From contig CAKPJM010000047.1 in NCBI GenBank assembly GCA_934162625.1, positions 1-8,499 on the forward strand: a stretch of 8,499 nt of DNA, given 5' to 3'. Positions 5,396 through 8,499 of the stretch are shown in pieces. Each line of letters starts with the position of its first letter. Within the stretch, counting starts at the first letter, position 1. Position numbers and translations under genes: made by a program. The notes below the pieces were generated by a model. The model ran no database searches. It was not told where the DNA came from and saw nothing but the letters and a program-made list of their open reading frames with translations. Origin of the DNA: an uncultured Clostridia bacterium. GTDB taxonomy: Bacteria > Bacillota > Clostridia > TANB77 > CAG-508.

Positions 5396-6077
5396 CTATA
5401 CAATTCTGATTCCAGCATTAAATGAAGAAAACACAATTGAAATATGCATTAATAAAGCTAAAAAATTTATTAAAGAAAACAATATAAGTGCAGAAATATT
5501 AATTGCAGATAATATGAGTACAGATAATACTGCTCAAATTGCAATTGAACAAGGGGCAGAAGTTATAAAAGTAAGACAAAAGGGATATGGATCAGCATTA
5601 ATAGAAGGAACAAAACAGGCAAAAGGGAAATACATTGTTATGGGAGATGCTGACGATAGTTATAATTTTTTAGAAATAGAAAGTTTTTTAAAAGAGCTAG
5701 AAAAAGGGTATGATATTGTTATTGGAAATAGATTAAGAGGAAAAATTGAAAAAGGAGCAATGCCATTTTTGCATAGATATATAGGGACACCAGCATTGAG
5801 TTTTATAATAAGAAAAAAGTATAAAATAAAAATAGGAGATATAAACTGCGGACTAAGAGCTTATAATAGAGAAAAAGTTTTAAACCTTAAATGCGAATGT
5901 ACAGGAATGGAATATGCAAGTGAAATGATAATAAAAGCAGCAAAAAATAATTTAAAAATAAAAGAAATCCCAATTAATTTTTACAAAGACAAACGAAATA
6001 GAAAACCACATTTAAATACCATAAAAGATGGAATAAGACATTTAAAAATTATTTTCACATTAAAAAAACAAGCTTAA
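5382..6077 (+). CDS. GT2 family glycosyltransferase, polyprenyl-phosphate-sugar synthase type
   Basis: With the start at 5382 the protein is 231 residues. It carries the GT2 nucleotide-sugar fold: YTILIPALNEENTI (6-19), LIADNMSTDNT (40-50) and the metal-binding GDADDSY (88-94). The IGNRLRG and DINCGLRAYN motifs are typical of dolichol-phosphate-mannose-synthase-like enzymes. Such enzymes load one sugar from a nucleotide donor onto a polyprenyl phosphate at the inner membrane face. The C-terminal membrane helices found in longer relatives are missing, so it is a short, peripheral form. An ATG at 5370 is in frame, but GGAG at 5372-5375 lies six bases before the ATG at 5382, which I prefer. It overlaps the upstream gene by 14 bp. 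The sugar cannot be predicted. Confidence 0.85.
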   Translation: MRKIDYTILIPALNEENTIEICINKAKKFIKENNISAEILIADNMSTDNTAQIAIEQGAEVIKVRQKGYGSALIEGTKQAKGKYIVMGDADDSYNFLEIESFLKELEKGYDIVIGNRLRGKIEKGAMPFLHRYIGTPALSFIIRKKYKIKIGDINCGLRAYNREKVLNLKCECTGMEYASEMIIKAAKNNLKIKEIPINFYKDKRNRKPHLNTIKDGIRHLKIIFTLKKQA

Positions 6078-6096
6078 TTATGAAGCTTGTTTTTTT
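6062..6096 (+). terminator. Intrinsic terminator overlapping the GT2 stop codon
   Basis: A perfect 14-bp stem (6062-6075 / 6083-6096) with core ACAAGCTT / AAGCTTGT and a 7-nt loop ends in a seven-T run (6090-6096). The left arm encodes the final lysines and the stop codon (6075-6077) is at the stem top. It cleanly ends the membrane-protein/GT2 operon. Confidence 0.92.
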
Positions 6097-6097
6097 A

Positions 6098-6186
6098 TAC
6101 AATTGCTATTGCCTTTGAGATTTCTGCATTTCATTTAAAAACTCAAATCGACGAAAACAAAGAGTGACTTAAGTTGCTTTGCTCTT
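6098..6186 (+). repeat. Dispersed structured repeat, copy D
   Basis: The copy starts directly after the terminator. TTTGAG (6114-6119) and CTCAAA (6142-6147) are kept, with A6120 facing A6141. The top helix has TTT/AAA, including a C-G to T-A exchange relative to copy C. Helix 1 TTGCC (6109-6113) / GACGA (6150-6154) has one C-A mismatch. The second hairpin is CAAAG (6158-6162) / CTTTG (6177-6181) with a 14-nt loop sharing ACTnAAGTYG with copy A. It lacks a T-run after the stem, so as a terminator this copy looks decayed; the strong terminator at 6062-6096 does that job. Confidence 0.8.
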
Positions 6187-6266
6187 AAATAAGAAAATTT
6201 AATACATAACTAAAAGTATATAGAATATTTTATTAAATTAATAAATAGATTTATTATGGTGATATT

Positions 6267-7214
6267 ATGTTTGATTTACATTACGATTTGCTAACACAGG
6301 TGTATATTAATAAAGATAATCTGGCAGAATTAAAAAATAATTTTAATAATATATATAATGAAAAAAATATTATAGGTGGAATTTTTAATTTATTTTACAT
6401 GTCTCCAAATGAGATGAAAGATGAACTTAATATAAATCCAAATGAAATAAATATAATTGAAAATTTGAAAGAAGTTAATAATTTAATCAAAGAGTATGAA
6501 CTAATACCGAAAAAAATAAAATACATAATTGGAATAGAAGGACTAGATTATCTAGAAAGAATTGATGACATAGATATACTATATGAATTAGGCGTAAGGA
6601 GTACAAATATAGTATGGAACAATAACAATAAATTCGGTGGAGGGGCAAGAGGAGACAAAAAACAAGGTTTAACTAAACTAGGCAAACAATTAATAGAAAA
6701 ACTTGTTCAAAAAAATATTGCAATAGATTTATCACATGCAAACACAAAAACTTTTTATGGAATAATAGAAAAATGCCAAGAATTAAAAAATAAAGGCTTT
6801 GATCCAATAGTTTTTGCTTCACATTCAAATTCAAGAGAAATATGTAATGTACCTAGAAATTTAACAGATAATCAAATAAAAGAAATAGCAAAATTAGGAG
6901 GAGTTATAGGAATTGTTGGAATAAAACAATTTTGTACATTAAAAAGCAACATATCTAATTATTGCAATGAATATATAAAACATATAAACTATGTAAGAGA
7001 CTTATTAGAAGGAACCGAAAATATATGCGTGTCTACAGATAATATGGAATATTATAAAATAGAACCGGAAAAATACAAAACAATGAATGTGTTTAAGCAA
7101 GAAAAAGTGAAAGAGAAAATAGAAAAGAGTTTAAAAGAAAATGGTTATACAAAAGAAATAATAAATAACATATTATATAAAAATTTTGAAACGAAAATTT
7201 TGCAAAGATTATAA
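6267..7214 (+). CDS. M19-family dipeptidase (membrane/renal dipeptidase-like)
   Basis: This is a 315-residue zinc metallopeptidase of the amidohydrolase fold that would cleave dipeptides. The metal-site residues are all present in order: His5 and Asp7 (FDLHYDLL), Glu91 (IIGIEGLDYL), His157 (AIDLSHAN) and His186 (VFASHSNSREICNVPRNLTD). Asp258 (VSTDNM) matches the usual late aspartate, and GVRSTNIVWNN and GLTKLGKQLIEKL are typical of the family. No signal peptide is visible, so it acts in the cytoplasm, probably in peptide or amino-acid salvage. The start is set by GGTGAT (6258-6263), an anti-Shine-Dalgarno match. It follows a terminator and repeat copy D and must have its own promoter in 6187-6257. 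Only a weak TTTAAT/TAGAAT pair (6198-6203 / 6221-6226) is visible there. Confidence 0.9.
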   Translation: MFDLHYDLLTQVYINKDNLAELKNNFNNIYNEKNIIGGIFNLFYMSPNEMKDELNINPNEINIIENLKEVNNLIKEYELIPKKIKYIIGIEGLDYLERIDDIDILYELGVRSTNIVWNNNNKFGGGARGDKKQGLTKLGKQLIEKLVQKNIAIDLSHANTKTFYGIIEKCQELKNKGFDPIVFASHSNSREICNVPRNLTDNQIKEIAKLGGVIGIVGIKQFCTLKSNISNYCNEYIKHINYVRDLLEGTENICVSTDNMEYYKIEPEKYKTMNVFKQEKVKEKIEKSLKENGYTKEIINNILYKNFETKILQRL

Positions 7215-7228
7215 AAGTATGTTATAAT
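7200..7228 (+). promoter_or_regulatory. Extended -10 promoter of ftsY
   Basis: TTGCAA (7200-7205) and TATAAT (7223-7228) are separated by 17 bp, with TGT immediately before the -10 (extended -10, TGnTATAAT). The -35 lies within the last codons of the dipeptidase gene. This is the strongest promoter match in the window and gives ftsY independent expression with a leader of about 30 nt. Confidence 0.82.
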
Positions 7229-7264
7229 ACCGTGTGTATAAAATATTAACAAAAGAGGTATAAT

Positions 7265-8170
7265 ATGGGATTTTTTGATAAATTAAAAATTGGTTTAGGA
7301 AAGACAAAATCATCTTTAAGTGACAAAATGAATGATGTTTTCAGCAATTTTAGAAAGGTAGATGAAGATTTATTAGAGGAATTAGAAGAAATTCTAATAA
7401 TGTCTGATATAGGAGTAGAAACATCAACTAAAATAATAAGTAATCTAAGGGACAGAGTAAAAAAAGAGAAACTATCAGATGAAAACGATGTAAAACAAGC
7501 ATTAAAGGAAGAAATAAAAAACATATTAGATGAACAAGAAAATGGATTGGATTTATCTAAAAAGCCTACAGTTATTTTAGTGGTAGGAGTAAATGGCGTA
7601 GGCAAAACAACATCTATAGGAAAGATTGCTAACAGAATAAAAAAAGAAGGAAAAGAAGTAATAATTGCAGCTGCAGATACATTTAGAGCAGCAGCAGTTG
7701 AACAAGTGGAAATATGGGCAAAAAGAAGCAATTCAAAAATAGTAAAACGAGATGAGGGAACAGATCCTGCCTCTGTTGTTTTTGAAGCAATACAAGAATT
7801 AAAAAAAGAAAATGGCGATGTTCTAATTTGTGATACAGCTGGAAGACTTCATAATAAAAAATATTTAATGGACGAGCTAATAAAAATAAAAAAAGTAATA
7901 GATAAAGAATTGCCAGATGCAAAAAAAGAAATTTTATTAGTCTTAGATGCAACAACAGGACAAAATGCAATATCTCAAGTAAAAGCTTTTAAAGAAACAG
8001 TAGATATAACAGGACTAGTTCTTACAAAACTAGATGGAACAGCAAAAGGTGGAGTGGTAATAGGCATAGTACAAGAGAATAAAATTCCAGTAAAATTTAT
8101 TGGAGTAGGAGAACAAATAGACGATATGGAAATCTTTAATTCAGAAGATTTTGTAAACGCAATAATATAG
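7265..8170 (+). CDS. ftsY: Signal recognition particle receptor FtsY
   Basis: This 301-residue SRP-type GTPase receives ribosome-SRP complexes at the membrane and hands nascent membrane proteins to the Sec translocon. It starts MGFFDKLKIGLGKTKSSLSDK, the FtsY membrane-binding amphipathic start, with no long acidic A domain, as in many Firmicutes. The N domain helices run to about 95. The G domain shows GVNGVGKT (108-115), DTFRAAA (138-144), DTAGR (190-194), TKLDGTAKGG (254-263) and GVGEQIDD (280-287). AGAGGT (7253-7258) is the ribosome site. Its usual genomic neighbours (smc, ylxM, ffh) are not visible; it lies between a dipeptidase and a UPF0182 gene. All motifs are intact. Confidence 0.97.
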   Translation: MGFFDKLKIGLGKTKSSLSDKMNDVFSNFRKVDEDLLEELEEILIMSDIGVETSTKIISNLRDRVKKEKLSDENDVKQALKEEIKNILDEQENGLDLSKKPTVILVVGVNGVGKTTSIGKIANRIKKEGKEVIIAAADTFRAAAVEQVEIWAKRSNSKIVKRDEGTDPASVVFEAIQELKKENGDVLICDTAGRLHNKKYLMDELIKIKKVIDKELPDAKKEILLVLDATTGQNAISQVKAFKETVDITGLVLTKLDGTAKGGVVIGIVQENKIPVKFIGVGEQIDDMEIFNSEDFVNAII

Positions 8171-8187
8171 AATTAAGGAGGCAAATT

Positions 8188-8499
8188 ATGAAAAACAAAA
8201 AAAGAGTAGTACTAGTAATAGCTTTTTTAATACTTTTTGCAGTATATGTAGCAGTTAATGTAAGAGGAGAATATTTGCAAACACTAGAGATAGGAGAGCA
8301 ATATGTAGAAGTATTTAAACAAAATTTAAAATACAAAGTAAGTGTTATAGTAGTTAACTTTGCAGTGTTGTACCTTGCAACTTATATAACAACAAGATTT
8401 ATAAAAAGAGGTTTAAAGAAGTTCTTCGAAGAAGACAAAAAAGAAATGCCAAAACTTCCAAATAAATCAATAAGCTTGATATTAAGCATAATAGTAAGT
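8188..8499 (+). CDS. UPF0182-family membrane protein, N-terminal 104 residues (runs off window)
   Basis: The reading frame is open to the window edge. AAGGAGG (8175-8181) precedes the ATG, 17 bp after the ftsY stop, so it is probably co-transcribed with ftsY. The visible part has a basic N-terminus and a first membrane helix (RVVLVIAFLILFAVYVAV). The conserved RGEYLQTLEIGEQYVEVFKQNLKYK segment and a second helix follow, then the basic/acidic FIKRGLKKFFEEDKKEMPKLPNKS stretch and the start of a third helix. This pattern fits UPF0182 (PF03699), a family of large (about 900-residue) multi-spanning proteins with unknown function. Most of the protein lies beyond the window. Confidence 0.85.
   Translation, partial: MKNKKRVVLVIAFLILFAVYVAVNVRGEYLQTLEIGEQYVEVFKQNLKYKVSVIVVNFAVLYLATYITTRFIKRGLKKFFEEDKKEMPKLPNKSISLILSIIVS

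Noticed and set aside
1..6186. The dispersed repeats read as a CRISPR array or an insertion sequence
   Set aside because: Copies are kilobases or one tRNA gene apart, with no regular spacers, no transposase and no visible target-site duplication.
7246..7731. A 161-codon minus-strand open frame
   Set aside because: It is antisense to ftsY, and its Ser/Phe-rich translation is the usual mirror of a Lys/Glu-rich gene.

Overview
The window is AT-rich DNA with AGA/ATA/ACA-heavy codon use, Firmicutes-type ribosome binding sites (AAGGAGG, GGTGAT), compact promoters and intrinsic terminators. It also has a short FtsY without the long acidic N-terminus and a clostridial-style prepilin leader (GITLIALIITIIVM). 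I infer an anaerobic low-GC Bacillota, most likely a Clostridia lineage. The species cannot be named from the sequence. All supported genes lie on the + strand.

Layout. 1-54: the 3' half of a dispersed repeat, ending in a terminator. 157-954: a YwaF/TIGR02206-like membrane protein. 1091-2167: a stand-alone NAD(P)-dependent dehydrogenase resembling 2,4-diaminopentanoate dehydrogenase, closed by a terminator. 2168-2756 is a dense non-coding stretch. It holds a second repeat copy, a consensus promoter with a tRNA-Thr(CGT) gene, a third repeat copy with a long hairpin, a 20-bp tandem repeat and a promoter. 2757-4013: a pilin-like surface protein with five cysteine-containing 23-residue repeats. 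4103-6077: a translationally coupled pair, a polytopic membrane protein and a polyprenyl-phosphate-sugar-type GT2 glycosyltransferase. 6098-6186: a fourth repeat copy. 6267-7214: an M19-family dipeptidase. 7265-8499: ftsY followed by the start of a UPF0182 membrane protein.

How the genes may work together. The pilin-like protein, the membrane protein and the GT2 enzyme could form a surface-protein or cell-envelope glycosylation set: the GT2 would charge a lipid carrier and the membrane protein would transfer the sugar. This is inference from adjacency and family. ftsY belongs to the SRP membrane-targeting pathway and has its own strong extended -10 promoter inside the end of the dipeptidase gene.

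The most unusual signal is the dispersed element, present four times in 8.5 kb and always in the same orientation in intergenic DNA. It folds into a three-part hairpin (TTGCC/GGCGA, TTTGAG/CTCAAA, TTCC/GGAA). Paired differences between copies look compensatory, and each copy is followed by a second hairpin that differs in sequence between copies. I do not recognise it as a described RNA family.
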